From Bacteroidales bacterium (GTDB lineage: Bacteria; Bacteroidota; Bacteroidia; Bacteroidales; UBA932): a DNA stretch of 64,000 nt. A program made the position numbers and the translations under genes. The notes under the pieces were generated by a model. It made no database searches. It was not told where the DNA came from and saw only the letters and a program-made list of their open reading frames with translations. This document shows positions 1-9,718 of this stretch, in pieces. Each line of letters begins with the position of its first letter. Within the stretch, counting starts at the first letter, position 1. The DNA is taken from positions 124,001 to 188,000 of the forward strand of contig JAFPVJ010000019.1 in NCBI GenBank assembly GCA_017400135.1, read 5' to 3'.

Positions 1-2370
1 GCAGCCCGGGCCCCTTCGATGCGAACGCATCGCTGCTGCATCGACGCGTCTGCATGGAAACCGTTCAACACCGTCGTGGAATAGTCAAGATGGTCCACGT
101 CGAAATGCACGTCCGCCACCACGTTGGAAGGCACTACGAAAATCGCATACTTTTCGGGAGCCTGCTCCAGGACGATGGAATCGACCGCCACCTTCCTGTC
201 GTAGGCCAGTGCATCCACCTGCTCCGGTTCCGTTCCGGAGACGGGCCGGTCTTCTGTCTTTCCCTTGTCAAAAGCGGCGATGATCTCGTTGAGATTCAGA
301 CGCTCCGACTTCGCGTCGGCATTGATCCGAATCGTGGTCCGTCCGCTCGTCAGGCCCCGTTTGATGCCTTCGACCGTCCCGGAAAGAGCCAGGTCGGAGG
401 TTCCCGAAGTTAGGCGCACCTTGTCGATGCGCACCTTGTCGTCCTTGAGCGAAGCGGACAGGCCCGAGAAGCGCGTCCTCAACGGGAAGGCGGGCGAAGC
501 GAACAGACCCTCCGACGAACGTACCTGCAAGGAAGGATTCCAGGTGTTCAGCAGTTTCTGCAGCGACTCGTTCACCTTGAACTTGATGTCCGACGCGCGG
601 AAATCCTTCTCCATCAGATAGTCCGGCACCCCGGTGCTGTCGAGCTGGAAGCGGTGACGCCGCGTCGTGTCGCGAGCAGCCTTCTTCTTCCTGGGATTCA
701 TCTGCGCGGAGGCGGTGAACGAAGCGTCCTTCGCACCGACGAGCGCCGATGGATTCCGGAAGAACATCCGGGAATTGTCGCTCTCCAGGCGCAGGTACGG
801 CACGATGCGGTTCTCTTCCTGAGTCTGGGGCGTGATGGTGAAGGTGTTCGCCGTCGTCGAAGTCCCGACCAGCAGGGAATCGGCCGCGCGCACGGACAGG
901 CGGTCCGCGGTGAATTTGCCGATCAGCGGGTGGAGGTTCGACTCCTTGCCGATAGCCTTGGTGGAATTCTGGGCGAAGATGAGGATGTTGCGGCCCCGGG
1001 CACAGAGCGACCTGCCCAGGTCGAAGTCGATGCTGTCAGCAGTGGCCGTCGCGGCAATGGCGCGGTCCTTGGCATCCACGGAACTCTTCATCGTGCCGAG
1101 GTTGATCACGGGCTTGCGCAAGTAGCAGGAGATGTCGTCCTTCTTGTCTTCGAACGTGACCACATCTCCGGTCACTTTTCCCTTCAGGTCAGCCCCGGCG
1201 CACTTGTAGACGCTCATCTGGGACTGGCGTATCGTGCCGTCCAGCTCCACGTCCACCTTGCCCGAAGCCCGGAACGCGTTCCTCAGGGACTTGGGCAGGT
1301 ACTGGAGCACCTTCTTCAGGTCGGCCTTGCCGTTCGCATCCACCTTGTAGAGCGGATCCTTGCCCAGCAGGTCCTTGACGGCGCCGGCAGCGGAAAGGTC
1401 CAGGCCGTCGAGATGGAAGATGAAATCATCCAGGGAGAGGTTCTTGACATTCTTTTCCGTATTCTCCCCTTGCGCGGTCAGCCGCAGGTCCGCACCGTCA
1501 AAGAGGCCCTTCCAGGACACCTTCGACTTGGGCAGGTCCAGGTTGAGTTTGACCGGCGGCAGGGCGGAGAGCGAATCGAGCCGGATCGGGCCGGCGATGT
1601 CGGCATCCAGGTTCAGGCGTCCGTTGGTGGTGAGGGCGCCCAATACCGGACTGAGCGAAGCGCCCAGGGTGCCCAGCAGGTCGCCGAGTTCCAGCTCCTT
1701 TACGGAGAAACGGGCGTTGACGGAAGACGTGTCGCTCCCCGGCAGGAAGGTCCCCGACGCGAGGAACTTGTCCCAGACCAACTTGGCAGACAGTTTCTTC
1801 GGCTGATCCGAATACAGGATGCGGGGCTTGGAGACCGACAGTTCGTCCAGTTTGATGTCGGCCAGATCGAAGGAAGACTCCCTCACCGTATCTCTGGGCT
1901 GCAGGAACTTCAGGATGTTCCAGTTGGCCGTCGTGTCGTCGAAGCGGCGCGCAAAAGCCAGCGGTCGGTCCAGGAACAGTTTGTGGACCAGCAAGCGTTT
2001 CTCCTTCAGGAAAGCCCTGGCATCCGCACCGGCATAGAGATGGGCCGCATAGAGCAGGGTGTCCTGCTCCGTGCCGCGGCCCTCGTCGCCTTCCCGGGCC
2101 AGCGGCTCGAAACGGTCGTGGGGATAAGTGATCAGCAGGTCCTCGACCGAAACGGTCACGTCCGGGAACTGCTTCACGAGCGAAAGCCGCACGTCGCCAA
2201 CGCTCACGTTCCCCTCCACCTGGGAAGACAGGATCTTGACGACCGTGTTCTTCAGGGCAGAGGTGTGGAAAAACACCTGGAGCGCCACCAGGACCAGCAG
2301 GGCCAGTCCCAGGATCACCCCAAGGATCCACAGAAAGATCTTGAGCGGCAGGTTGCGGCCTTTCGCCATA
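1..2370 (-). CDS. AsmA-like protein, C-terminus cut off by window edge
   Basis: The reading frame stays open from the ATG at 2370 to the left edge, so at least 790 residues are present and the C-terminus is missing. A single N-terminal membrane helix lies at about residues 8-30. It is followed by a long beta-rich region with repeated short strands of the type seen in AsmA/DUF748 proteins (for example LDLDLPKSK-like and DLALSGTVEGI-like segments). AsmA-like proteins are inner-membrane-anchored periplasmic proteins of the repeating beta-groove type; some move lipids between membranes and others affect outer-membrane assembly. The gene starts 2 nt after the fumarase stop and so is the last visible gene of the prfB-fumarase operon. 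The family call is fairly safe. The exact role is not known. Confidence 0.8.
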
Positions 2371-2372
2371 AA

Positions 2373-3998
2373 CTACAGTCCGATGGTCTTGAAGAAATCG
2401 TTGCCCTTGTCATCCACAAGGATGAAGGCCGGGAAGTCGACCACGTCGATCTTCCAGATGGCCTCCATGCCAAGCTCGGGATACTCGACGCATTCGATGC
2501 TCTTGATGTTCTCCTGCGCCAGGATGGCGGCGGGACCGCCGATGGAGCCGAGATAGAAACCACCGTGTTTCTTGCACGCGTCGGTCACCAGCTGGGAACG
2601 GTTGCCCTTGGCCAGCATGATCATGGATCCGCCATGCTCCTGGAACTCATAGACATACGGGTCCATGCGGCCCGCCGTAGTCGGGCCCATCGAGCCGCAA
2701 GGCATGCCCGCGGGGGTCTTGGCCGGACCGGCATAGTAGATCGGATGGTCTTTCATGTACTGCGGCAGGTCCTCGCCCGCATCGAGACGCGCCTTCAGCT
2801 TGGCGTGCGCGATGTCACGGCCCACGATGATGGTGCCGTTCAGGCTCAGGCGCGTGCTCACGGGATACTGGCTGAGGATCTTGCAGACCTCGCTCATCGG
2901 CTGGTTCAGGTCGATGCGCACGGCATTCCCTTCGCCTGCCTGACGAAGATAGTCGGGAATCAGCTCGTAGGGCTTGTCATCCATCTTCTCGATCCAGATG
3001 CCGTCGGCGTTGATCTTCGCCTTGATGTTGCGGTCGGCCGAACAGCTGACGCCGAGGCCGATCGGGCAGCTGGCGCCGTGGCGGGGCAGGCGGACGACGC
3101 GCACGTCGTGGGCCATGTACTTGCCGCCGAACTGGGCTCCGAGGCCGATCTTGCGGGTCTCTTCGAGCAGCTCCTTCTCCAACTCGATGTCACGGAACGC
3201 GCGTCCCGTCTCGTCGCCGGTGGTGGGCAGCCCGTCGTAGTAATGGGTGCTGGCGAGCTTGACCGTAAGCAGGTTCTTTTCGGCGGAGGTACCTCCGACC
3301 ACGATCGCGATGTGGTAGGGCGGGCAGGCCGCCGTGCCAAGGCTGCGCATCTTCTCCACAAGGAAGGGCACCAGCGTGTGGGGGTTCTGGATGCGGGCCT
3401 TGGTCTCCTGGTAGAGATAGGTCTTGTTGGCCGAGCCGCCGCCCTTGGTGACGCAGAGGAAACGGTATTCCATGCCCTCTTCGGCGTCGATGTCGATCTG
3501 AGCCGGCAGGTTGCATTTGGTGTTGATTTCCTGATACATATCGAGCGGAGCGTTCTGGCTGTAGCGCAGGTTCTCCTCCGTATAGGTCTTGTAGACGCCG
3601 AGGCTGAGGGCCTCCTTGTCGTCGCAGCCGGTCCAGACCTGCTGGCCCTTCTCGCCGTGGATGATGGCGGTGCCGGTGTCCTGGCAGAGCGGAAGCTTGC
3701 CCTTGGCGGAGACCTCCGCGTTACGCAGGAAGGTCAGGGCCACGTACTTGTCGTTTTCGGAAGCCTCCGGGTCGTTCAGGATCTTGGCAACCTGCTCGTT
3801 GTGCGAGCGGCGCAGCAGGAAGCTGACATCGCGGAAGGCCGTGCGGGCCATCACGGTCAGGGCCTCCTTCTGAACCTTGAGGATGGGCATCCCCTCAAAA
3901 TCGGAAACACTCACATACGCTTCCGAACCCGGGATCTTGTAGTATTCAGTCCGGTCCTCTCCGAGCTGAAACATCGGTGCATACTTGAACTCTGCCAT
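2373..3998 (-). CDS. Class I fumarate hydratase
   Basis: 541 residues, the full length of a two-domain class I (iron-sulfur) fumarase, which interconverts fumarate and malate in the cytoplasm. The three cysteines expected to hold the oxygen-sensitive 4Fe-4S cluster are in place: C105 in [11 protein letters not shown]225 in [10 protein letters not shown] and C434 in [14 protein letters not shown]. The KGGGSANKT motif near 186-193 and the C-terminal [11 protein letters not shown] block are also typical. The start ATG lies 1 nt after the prfB stop (TAATATG), which suggests translational coupling, and the stop is 2 nt before the AsmA-like gene. In an anaerobic Bacteroidales the enzyme would normally feed the reductive branch to succinate. 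The family also holds L(+)-tartrate dehydratases, but the full-length single-chain form favours fumarase. Confidence 0.95.
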   Translation of the reverse strand: MAEFKYAPMFQLGEDRTEYYKIPGSEAYVSVSDFEGMPILKVQKEALTVMARTAFRDVSFLLRRSHNEQVAKILNDPEASENDKYVALTFLRNAEVSAKGKLPLCQDTGTAIIHGEKGQQVWTGCDDKEALSLGVYKTYTEENLRYSQNAPLDMYQEINTKCNLPAQIDIDAEEGMEYRFLCVTKGGGSANKTYLYQETKARIQNPHTLVPFLVEKMRSLGTAACPPYHIAIVVGGTSAEKNLLTVKLASTHYYDGLPTTGDETGRAFRDIELEKELLEETRKIGLGAQFGGKYMAHDVRVVRLPRHGASCPIGLGVSCSADRNIKAKINADGIWIEKMDDKPYELIPDYLRQAGEGNAVRIDLNQPMSEVCKILSQYPVSTRLSLNGTIIVGRDIAHAKLKARLDAGEDLPQYMKDHPIYYAGPAKTPAGMPCGSMGPTTAGRMDPYVYEFQEHGGSMIMLAKGNRSQLVTDACKKHGGFYLGSIGGPAAILAQENIKSIECVEYPELGMEAIWKIDVVDFPAFILVDDKGNDFFKTIGL

Positions 3999-3999
3999 A

Positions 4000-5109
4000 T
4001 TAGTTTTCCATTAAGAATTTCTTCATGAATTCATTGAGATCGCCGTCCAGCACGCCCTGGGTGTCGGCCGTCTCGTAGCCGGTACGCAGGTCCTTGACCA
4101 TGCGGTAGGGATGCAGGACGTAGGAACGGATCTGCGAACCCCACTCGATCTTGCGTTTCTGGCCTTCGAGCTCAGCCTGTTTCTCCTGGCGTTTCTTCAG
4201 CTCCAGGTCGTAGAGGCGGGACTTCAAGATGCGGAGGGCGTTCTCCTTGTTGCCGATCTGGGTGCGGGTCTCGGTGTTTTCGACCACGATGCCCGTCGGC
4301 AAGTGCCGCACGCGCACCCCGGTCTCGACCTTGTTGACGTTCTGGCCGCCGTGGCCGCCGCTGCGGAAGGTGTCCCATTCCAGGTCGGAGTCTTTGATCT
4401 CGATGTTGATCGTATCGTCGACCAGCGGATAGACGAAGACGGAAGAGAAGGTCGTCTGGCGCTTGCCCTGGGCGTTGAAAGGCGAGATACGCACCAGGCG
4501 GTGGACGCCGCTCTCGGCCTTGAGATAGCCGTAGGCATAGTCGCCCTCGACCTCGATGGTCGTCGACTTGATGCCAGCCTCATCGCCTTCCTGGAGCTCT
4601 GTGATGGTCATCTTGTAGCCGTTTCGCTCGCCCCAGCGCATGTACATCCGCATCAGCATCGCAGACCAGTCGTTGGCCTCGGTGCCGCCGGCACCCGAAT
4701 TGATGGTCAGCACGGCGCCCAGGTTGTCTCCTTCCGCACCGAGCATGTTGCGCATTTCCAGCGACTCGATCTCGGAGAGCGCCGCCTTGTAGGACGCATC
4801 CAGCTCCACGACCTCGGCGAGGCCGTCCGCCTTCTCGAGGTCGGTCTGCGCCGCCTCCGCGGCGAAATCGTACAGCACGTCCAGGTCCTCCACGGCCCGG
4901 GAGGCCCGGTCGTAGGCAAGCACCCACGACTTCACGGAACTGATCCCTTTCAGGAAAAGCTCCGCCGCCTTGGGGTTGTCCCAAAAATCCGCGGCCTGGG
5001 TCTGTTTCTCCTTCTCCGCTATTTCGGCACGTTTACCAGGGATGTCCAGGTATTTCCCCAGGGCATCCACCCGCTCGTGCAAGTCCTTGATCTGATCCTG
5101 CGTCGTCAT
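4000..5109 (-). CDS. prfB: Peptide chain release factor 2
   Basis: 369 residues. RF2 recognises UGA and UAA stop codons and triggers peptide release. The codon-recognition tripeptide SPF is at 209-211 and the catalytic GGQ at 254-256 ([10 protein letters not shown]). The C-terminal [13 protein letters not shown] block is also typical. Many bacterial prfB genes carry an autoregulatory +1 frameshift at the YL/D junction near codon 25. Here that place (Y20-L21-D22) reads straight through with CTG GAC and no in-frame UGA, so this copy appears to lack the frameshift control. A TATATTTG box lies 18 nt upstream of the ATG. It is the first gene of an operon with fumarase and the AsmA-like gene. Confidence 0.96.
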   Translation of the reverse strand: MTTQDQIKDLHERVDALGKYLDIPGKRAEIAEKEKQTQAADFWDNPKAAELFLKGISSVKSWVLAYDRASRAVEDLDVLYDFAAEAAQTDLEKADGLAEVVELDASYKAALSEIESLEMRNMLGAEGDNLGAVLTINSGAGGTEANDWSAMLMRMYMRWGERNGYKMTITELQEGDEAGIKSTTIEVEGDYAYGYLKAESGVHRLVRISPFNAQGKRQTTFSSVFVYPLVDDTINIEIKDSDLEWDTFRSGGHGGQNVNKVETGVRVRHLPTGIVVENTETRTQIGNKENALRILKSRLYDLELKKRQEKQAELEGQKRKIEWGSQIRSYVLHPYRMVKDLRTGYETADTQGVLDGDLNEFMKKFLMEN

Positions 5110-5127
5110 AGTTTCACTTCAATCCTA

Positions 5128-5135
5128 CAAATATA
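5128..5135 (-). promoter_or_regulatory. Possible -7 box (TATATTTG) for prfB operon
   Basis: On the minus strand this reads TATATTTG, matching the Bacteroidota -7 consensus TAnnTTTG, and it lies 18 nt before the prfB ATG. No clear TTTG -33 element is seen at the usual distance, so the call rests on one box. Confidence 0.45.
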
Positions 5136-5148
5136 GGTAAAAGCGTGC

Positions 5149-7146
5149 TTATTTCCAGCGGTTTTCCTGCACGCCGATCCGGGCGAAGGGAATGGCTTCC
5201 AGTCCGTACCCCTTACTGATCTTGGGATCCAGGAAATAAGAGAGCGGATGCACGCTCCGCAGGACGGTGTTGCCGCCCGTCGAGAAACCGCCGTTCCGGG
5301 AACGGATCAGCGCCTCGGCGTTGACCGCCAGGTTGCGCTCGACATAGTTGACGCCCTCGTCCCGATCGAAGTGCGAGAGCATCAGCGGATATTTCTCCAC
5401 GTAGGCCAGGCTGGAGATATCGACCTCCTGCAGCCGCTCCGCGCTGAGACCCGTGGTCAGGATCTCCCGCCACCGGCCTGCACGCCACACCTCGCCGCTG
5501 ACCGCCCAGGGGCAGTCGAAGAAGAGGTTGTTGAAGATGCGGTTGTCCCGGCCACCGTTGATCTGCACGCCGCCGAAACCGCCGCCCCCTTCCCAGCCAC
5601 CGCCTCCGCAGCGCTCGAAGACGTTGCCGAAAATCAGCTGGCCGGAGATGAGGTCATCCAGGCGTATGCCCGCCGCGCCGGCGTACGAGCCGCCCTTGAT
5701 GTCCCTCCAATGGTTGTATCGCAACACGATCCCCCGGTATGAATAGTCCATGAAGGTGTCGAATCCGCCCTGGTCGTCGCTCTCCTCCACCAGGTTGAAG
5801 CACTGGTTGTATTCGACCGTGATCTCATTCCCCTCCAGGCGCAGGGCCGAGGAGGAGGAATGCGCAAAGCGGTTGTGGGCGACCAGCAGGCCCACGCCGT
5901 GGAAGAAGACCGCAGGCTCGTAGGTGCGCTTGAAAAGGGAGAATCGGTCCACGATCGTGTTCGTCACGCTGAATCCGGCCGGCTCGAGCGTCCGTCGGTC
6001 ACCGCCGGTCATGGCGATGCCGCCGCATCCCAGTTCGGTCAGGAAGCAGCCAGCCACAGCATGTTCCTTGCCACCCGTGAAGGTGAGGGCCATCTCCCCG
6101 AAACGGGAGAAGCGGCAGTCACGCACGGCGTTGCGCTCGCCACCCGTGACCTGGATGGCGCCCCGGCGTCCGCCCTCGAAAGCCAGACCACTGACAGTCA
6201 ATTCCTTGCAGTTCTCGACGAGGATCATTCCCTCCCCCGCGAACACGGAGGCCACCGTCTCTTCACCGGCCTTGCCTTCCGGAGCGATCCAATACAGTAT
6301 CCCGCTGCTGCGGTCGATGTAGTATTCGCCGGGGGCGTCCAGCTCGCAGAGGAGGTTGAGCCCGTAAAAACGGCAGTTGTCGCGGTAGCCGTAATGGCTC
6401 CAGGGCTCGTCCAGGGTGAACGTTCCGCCCGCCGCATCCACGGCCGCCAGCCGGTGATATTTGTCGGCCCAGTCCCAATACCAGTAGCCGAAAAGCCAGG
6501 GCTCCGGCTCGCCGGCCCATTTCTCCAGGCGTTCATCATCGTATCTGAGAACGCCTTCCGCCGTCCCGTGGACGTGGATCCAGGTATCCGGCAGTTGAGT
6601 CGCCCCGACGGCGGCCCCGGCCTCCGTGAAGCCGCTGTCGGGCCAGCGGGCCAGGGTCTGGCGCTCGCCGCCGCAATAGAGGTCGATCCGGTTGCTCCGG
6701 TCCGCGACGGCGCCGAAATCTTTTATCCCATTGGCCTGCAGATCCGCCTGAAGCACGCGTCCCGCAGCTTGCGACGACATCCTTTGCAGGACCGCCGCAT
6801 CCGTGACGGGTTTCCAGTCTTTCACCGGCATCTCGCCGCTCAGGACCGGGAGACCTTCAGCGGCCGTGAGTGTCAGCGGGGCATCCAGGTTCCGGAAGGA
6901 CAGAGGCTGCTGCAGGCGATAGGTGCCCGGAGCGAACTCCAGCCGCACGGCCTGGCCCGGATGGGCCTGCATATAAGCCTGAACGTGTGCTGCGGCCGCC
7001 TCGGGCGTGCGCCAGGGCGCCGTCTGCGAACCTGCTGCGGCATCGTCGCCGTCGGGAGAGACACGGAACAAGACAGCCGCCGGCTGGGCCGTCAGGAGGG
7101 TCGCGGAAAGAAGTGCCGGGAGGAGGGTCAAGATTTTGCGCATCAT
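5149..7146 (-). CDS. Exported right-handed beta-helix protein, possible glycosidase
   Basis: 665 residues with a signal peptide (about residues 1-20, ending in LLTAQ). The mature N-terminus begins with an SPDGDD...PWRTPEAA segment, which is common at the start of parallel beta-helix carbohydrate enzymes. Residues from about 300 to 560 contain the recurring short strands and N/G-rich turns of PbH1 repeats (for example RNAVRDCRF, NRIFNNLFFDC). An inserted domain with a Trp/Tyr-rich stretch (GYWYWDWADKYH) sits near 220-230. The architecture resembles GH141-type or polysaccharide-lyase-like proteins, but no catalytic residues can be assigned from sequence alone. It is transcribed divergently from murI with start codons only 38 nt apart, and the next gene downstream is prfB. 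Confidence 0.8.
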   Translation of the reverse strand: MMRKILTLLPALLSATLLTAQPAAVLFRVSPDGDDAAAGSQTAPWRTPEAAAAHVQAYMQAHPGQAVRLEFAPGTYRLQQPLSFRNLDAPLTLTAAEGLPVLSGEMPVKDWKPVTDAAVLQRMSSQAAGRVLQADLQANGIKDFGAVADRSNRIDLYCGGERQTLARWPDSGFTEAGAAVGATQLPDTWIHVHGTAEGVLRYDDERLEKWAGEPEPWLFGYWYWDWADKYHRLAAVDAAGGTFTLDEPWSHYGYRDNCRFYGLNLLCELDAPGEYYIDRSSGILYWIAPEGKAGEETVASVFAGEGMILVENCKELTVSGLAFEGGRRGAIQVTGGERNAVRDCRFSRFGEMALTFTGGKEHAVAGCFLTELGCGGIAMTGGDRRTLEPAGFSVTNTIVDRFSLFKRTYEPAVFFHGVGLLVAHNRFAHSSSSALRLEGNEITVEYNQCFNLVEESDDQGGFDTFMDYSYRGIVLRYNHWRDIKGGSYAGAAGIRLDDLISGQLIFGNVFERCGGGGWEGGGGFGGVQINGGRDNRIFNNLFFDCPWAVSGEVWRAGRWREILTTGLSAERLQEVDISSLAYVEKYPLMLSHFDRDEGVNYVERNLAVNAEALIRSRNGGFSTGGNTVLRSVHPLSYFLDPKISKGYGLEAIPFARIGVQENRWK

Positions 7147-7150
7147 AGTC

Positions 7151-7179
7151 CAAAGATAGTGAATTTTAAGCTATCTTTG
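7151..7179. promoter_or_regulatory. Divergent pair of TATCTTTG -7 boxes
   Basis: TATCTTTG occurs at 7172-7179 on the plus strand and again on the minus strand at 7158-7151, 13 bp apart. The plus box ends 5 nt before the murI ATG and the minus box 4 nt before the ATG of the beta-helix gene. Both fit TAnnTTTG. Transcription should start about at each start codon, so both mRNAs may be leaderless or nearly so. No convincing -33 TTTG was found for either. Confidence 0.6.
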
Positions 7180-7184
7180 CATAG

Positions 7185-8027
7185 ATGGCTACCATAGGTA
7201 TCTTCGACTCCGGCATAGGCGGTCTTTCGGTTTATCGGGAGATCCGCAAACTCCTTCCCGCCGAGCGCTACTTCTATTTCGCGGACAATGCCTTCTGTCC
7301 CTACGGCACCAAGTCGCAGGTCTTCATCCAGGAGCGCGCCCGCGAGATCGCGGAATTGCTGGTCCGCCGCGGCGCCGACATACTCGTGGTTGCCTGCAAC
7401 ACAGCCACTGCCGCCGCCATCGCCACCCTGCGCGCCGAGTTGTCCGAAGCTCCCTCCGCCTCCGTCTTGGAATGGTCGGACGGGCGCCTGGACCATCTCT
7501 GCTTTATCGGCATGGAGCCGGCTGTCAAGCCGGCGGCCCTGGGCACGCGGTCCGGCGTCATCGGCGTACTGGCCACGGCCGGCACGCTGGCCGCCTCCAA
7601 GTATCTCAACACCAGGGGGCTGTACGAAGATGAAGTCCGGATCGTGGAGCACGTGGGGCAGGGATTCGTCGAACTGGTCGAAGCCGGCGAACTGAGCGGC
7701 GGGCATGCCGAATCCGTCGTCCGGGAGAGCCTGACTCCCCTGCTGGAAGCCGGCGCCGACACCATCGTCCTCGGCTGCACGCACTATCCTTTCCTGCTGG
7801 ACACCCTCCGCAAGGTAGCCGACGAATTCACCGGGAAAGCCGGCCGGACGCCGGTCCGATTCATCGACCCGGCCCCCGCCGTCGCCCGCCAGCTCCTCAA
7901 GGTGATGGACCGCGAAGGAATCCCCCACGGGCCCGTCTCCCCCGATTCCGATCCCGGGACCACCGATCTCACTCTTCTTTCCTCCGGTCCCTCCTGCGTC
8001 CTGCACGACACACTCCGGCTATTGTAA
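7185..8027 (+). CDS. murI: Glutamate racemase
   Basis: 280 residues. The enzyme makes D-glutamate from L-glutamate for peptidoglycan precursors, in the cytoplasm. The two catalytic cysteines are C71 in VVACNTATAAAI and C198 in VLGCTHYPFL. The N-terminal GIFDSGIGGLSVYREI with D8-S9 and the ADNAFCPYG block are the usual substrate-site motifs. A stretch of about 15 residues between LRAELSEAP and IGMEPA (near residues 90-108) looks longer than in typical MurI. The start ATG is fixed by the TATCTTTG box directly before it. A hairpin terminator follows the stop. Confidence 0.95.
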   Translation: MATIGIFDSGIGGLSVYREIRKLLPAERYFYFADNAFCPYGTKSQVFIQERAREIAELLVRRGADILVVACNTATAAAIATLRAELSEAPSASVLEWSDGRLDHLCFIGMEPAVKPAALGTRSGVIGVLATAGTLAASKYLNTRGLYEDEVRIVEHVGQGFVELVEAGELSGGHAESVVRESLTPLLEAGADTIVLGCTHYPFLLDTLRKVADEFTGKAGRTPVRFIDPAPAVARQLLKVMDREGIPHGPVSPDSDPGTTDLTLLSSGPSCVLHDTLRLL

Positions 8028-8029
8028 AC

Positions 8030-8057
8030 AAAAAAGGAGGCCGAAGCCTCCCTTTTT
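8030..8057. terminator. Bidirectional terminator between murI and susD
   Basis: The stem GGAGGC (8036-8041), loop CGAA and stem GCCTCC (8046-8051) are flanked by six A on the left and five T on the right. It can therefore end both the plus-strand murI transcript and the minus-strand SusCD transcript. The same stem-loop is found at 12971-12986. Confidence 0.85.
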
Positions 8058-8078
8058 CTGTTTGGAACCGCTCAGGAA

Positions 8079-9704
8079 CTACAGGTTCTTGGGCATCGTG
8101 CTCTTGGACTGAGTCTTGCCTTCTCCGCCCAGGGCCCAGTAGAGATTGCTCTGCTGGTCGCGGGTACCACCCTGATACTTGGAGGGCATCATGGCAGCGT
8201 TGGTGTTGTACTCGTTGTCCGGGTACGGGATGCGCTGGACGATGTTGCCGTTCTCCACGAGGGAACTGGGGTGGATGGTCGGATAGGTGAGGACACCGCT
8301 GGCGTAATCCGGATAGCCGGTACGACGCTGGTCGCACCAGGCCTCGGCGCTGTTCGGGAATAGGGCGATCCACTTCTGGATCATCACGCTGCGAAGCTTG
8401 GACTCGTTGCTCGTTCCGAAGGAAGGCAGGGCTGCGATGTACGCATTCTTGTCAGCTTCGGAGATCTTCTTGGTGCCGCCCGACATCTGGATGAAGAATC
8501 CCACTTCATCCATCGAAGCCTTGATACCTTCCTTCCAGAAACTCTCGGCATCACCGGAGATCCAGCCGCGAAGGGCAGCTTCAGCCTTGAGGAAGCAGGT
8601 CTCCGAATAGGTGGCCAGGCACCAGGAGAGGTTCTCCTTGCGGGTCTTGTGGAAGTTGAAGTAGAAGAAACCGTCGGGGCTGTCCACGTTCAGGCCGGCG
8701 AAGGAACTGCTGCCGCCGTGGGCCTTCTTGACATCGGCACGGGTGTCGACGGCATAGTTGCCGTTCGGGAAACCGTCCCAGCCGCTGCCGCTCGTGGCGC
8801 CGGTGCCTTCCTTGAACCAGAATTCGCGGCGCGGGTCCGCGGGACCGACGGCGTAACCCTTGTTGTTGCCGTTCATCATGTCCATGAAGTCGGCACTGGT
8901 GAAGGTGTTGGCCCAGTCGTAGTAGGTCCTGTCATAATAGTCACCCCAGACGTAGGTGTCGCAGCAGATGCGGGCATAGTCGCTGGGAGCATTCATGGCA
9001 CCGCTGACGGCGCTCGCGAAAGCGTTCTTGAGCGACGCGGCTTCGGCCGTATTGCTCATCCGCATGGCCAGACGCATGATCAGGGTGTTGGCGAGTTTCT
9101 TCCATTTGGCCCAGTCATTGGCATACATCAGGTCGTAGGAGCCGAAGGTCTTGGTGCCCGGGTTGCCGAGGAGGTTCACGTCGTTCTGCAGACGGACGAT
9201 CAGATCCGGATAGATATCCTTGATGGGAGTGTAAGCCATGGTGTTGCCCTGGCCGGCGTAGTTGCCTTCCGCATCCTTGTAAGGAGCATCGCCGTAACGG
9301 TCGATGACGCGGAGCCAAAGAATGACGTTCCAAATGTCGTTCGCTGCCTTCATGCCGTTGTAGTCGGCGTCGTCCCCGATGATCTGGTTGATCAGGTGGT
9401 ACTCCGGCAGGCGCTCGGTATAGAAGTCACGCCAGTAAATATTGCCCCAACCCTCGTTGTAACGCCAGTAATCGGTCCAGCCGAGGCCTTCGGCGAAATA
9501 GTGGGCGTACATGTCGTCGTTGAGGTTGAAGTTGCGCTGATGGTCATTGCTCATGCCGTGATACATGCAGCGGCCGAAGACCATGTGCGCCTGCACGGAG
9601 CTGGCGGTCAGCGCGGTGGAGTCGGTATTCATCTCGTCAAACCGGTCGGTGCAAGAGGCCAGAAGAGCGAGGGAAGCGAGAATGGGTATAATATAATGTT
9701 TCAT
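8079..9704 (-). CDS. SusD/RagB-family outer-membrane lipoprotein
   Basis: 541 residues from the ATG at 9704. An upstream in-frame ATG exists at 9773, but only the later start gives a lipoprotein signal, with lipobox LASC and Cys18. SusD-like proteins sit on the cell surface, bind the glycan or other ligand, and close over the partner SusC barrel. The helical TPR-like fold is suggested by the WRYNEGWGNIYWRDFY and WNVILWLRVIDRYGDAPYKD segments, the latter matching the SusD-like DxPY motif. C-terminal PYPDNEYNTNAAM is typical for the SusD-like_2 subgroup. The gene follows susC by 14 nt. No glycosidase or regulator is linked, so the ligand cannot be guessed. Confidence 0.92.
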   Translation of the reverse strand: MKHYIIPILASLALLASCTDRFDEMNTDSTALTASSVQAHMVFGRCMYHGMSNDHQRNFNLNDDMYAHYFAEGLGWTDYWRYNEGWGNIYWRDFYTERLPEYHLINQIIGDDADYNGMKAANDIWNVILWLRVIDRYGDAPYKDAEGNYAGQGNTMAYTPIKDIYPDLIVRLQNDVNLLGNPGTKTFGSYDLMYANDWAKWKKLANTLIMRLAMRMSNTAEAASLKNAFASAVSGAMNAPSDYARICCDTYVWGDYYDRTYYDWANTFTSADFMDMMNGNNKGYAVGPADPRREFWFKEGTGATSGSGWDGFPNGNYAVDTRADVKKAHGGSSSFAGLNVDSPDGFFYFNFHKTRKENLSWCLATYSETCFLKAEAALRGWISGDAESFWKEGIKASMDEVGFFIQMSGGTKKISEADKNAYIAALPSFGTSNESKLRSVMIQKWIALFPNSAEAWCDQRRTGYPDYASGVLTYPTIHPSSLVENGNIVQRIPYPDNEYNTNAAMMPSKYQGGTRDQQSNLYWALGGEGKTQSKSTMPKNL

Positions 9705-9718
9705 AGCGCAAGATCCGA

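Noticed and set aside
654..4028. 1124-codon plus-strand open frame
   Set aside because: It is the antisense of the AsmA-like and fumarase genes. The translation is rich in Arg, Gln, Val, His and Gly without any domain, while the minus strand carries clear motifs.
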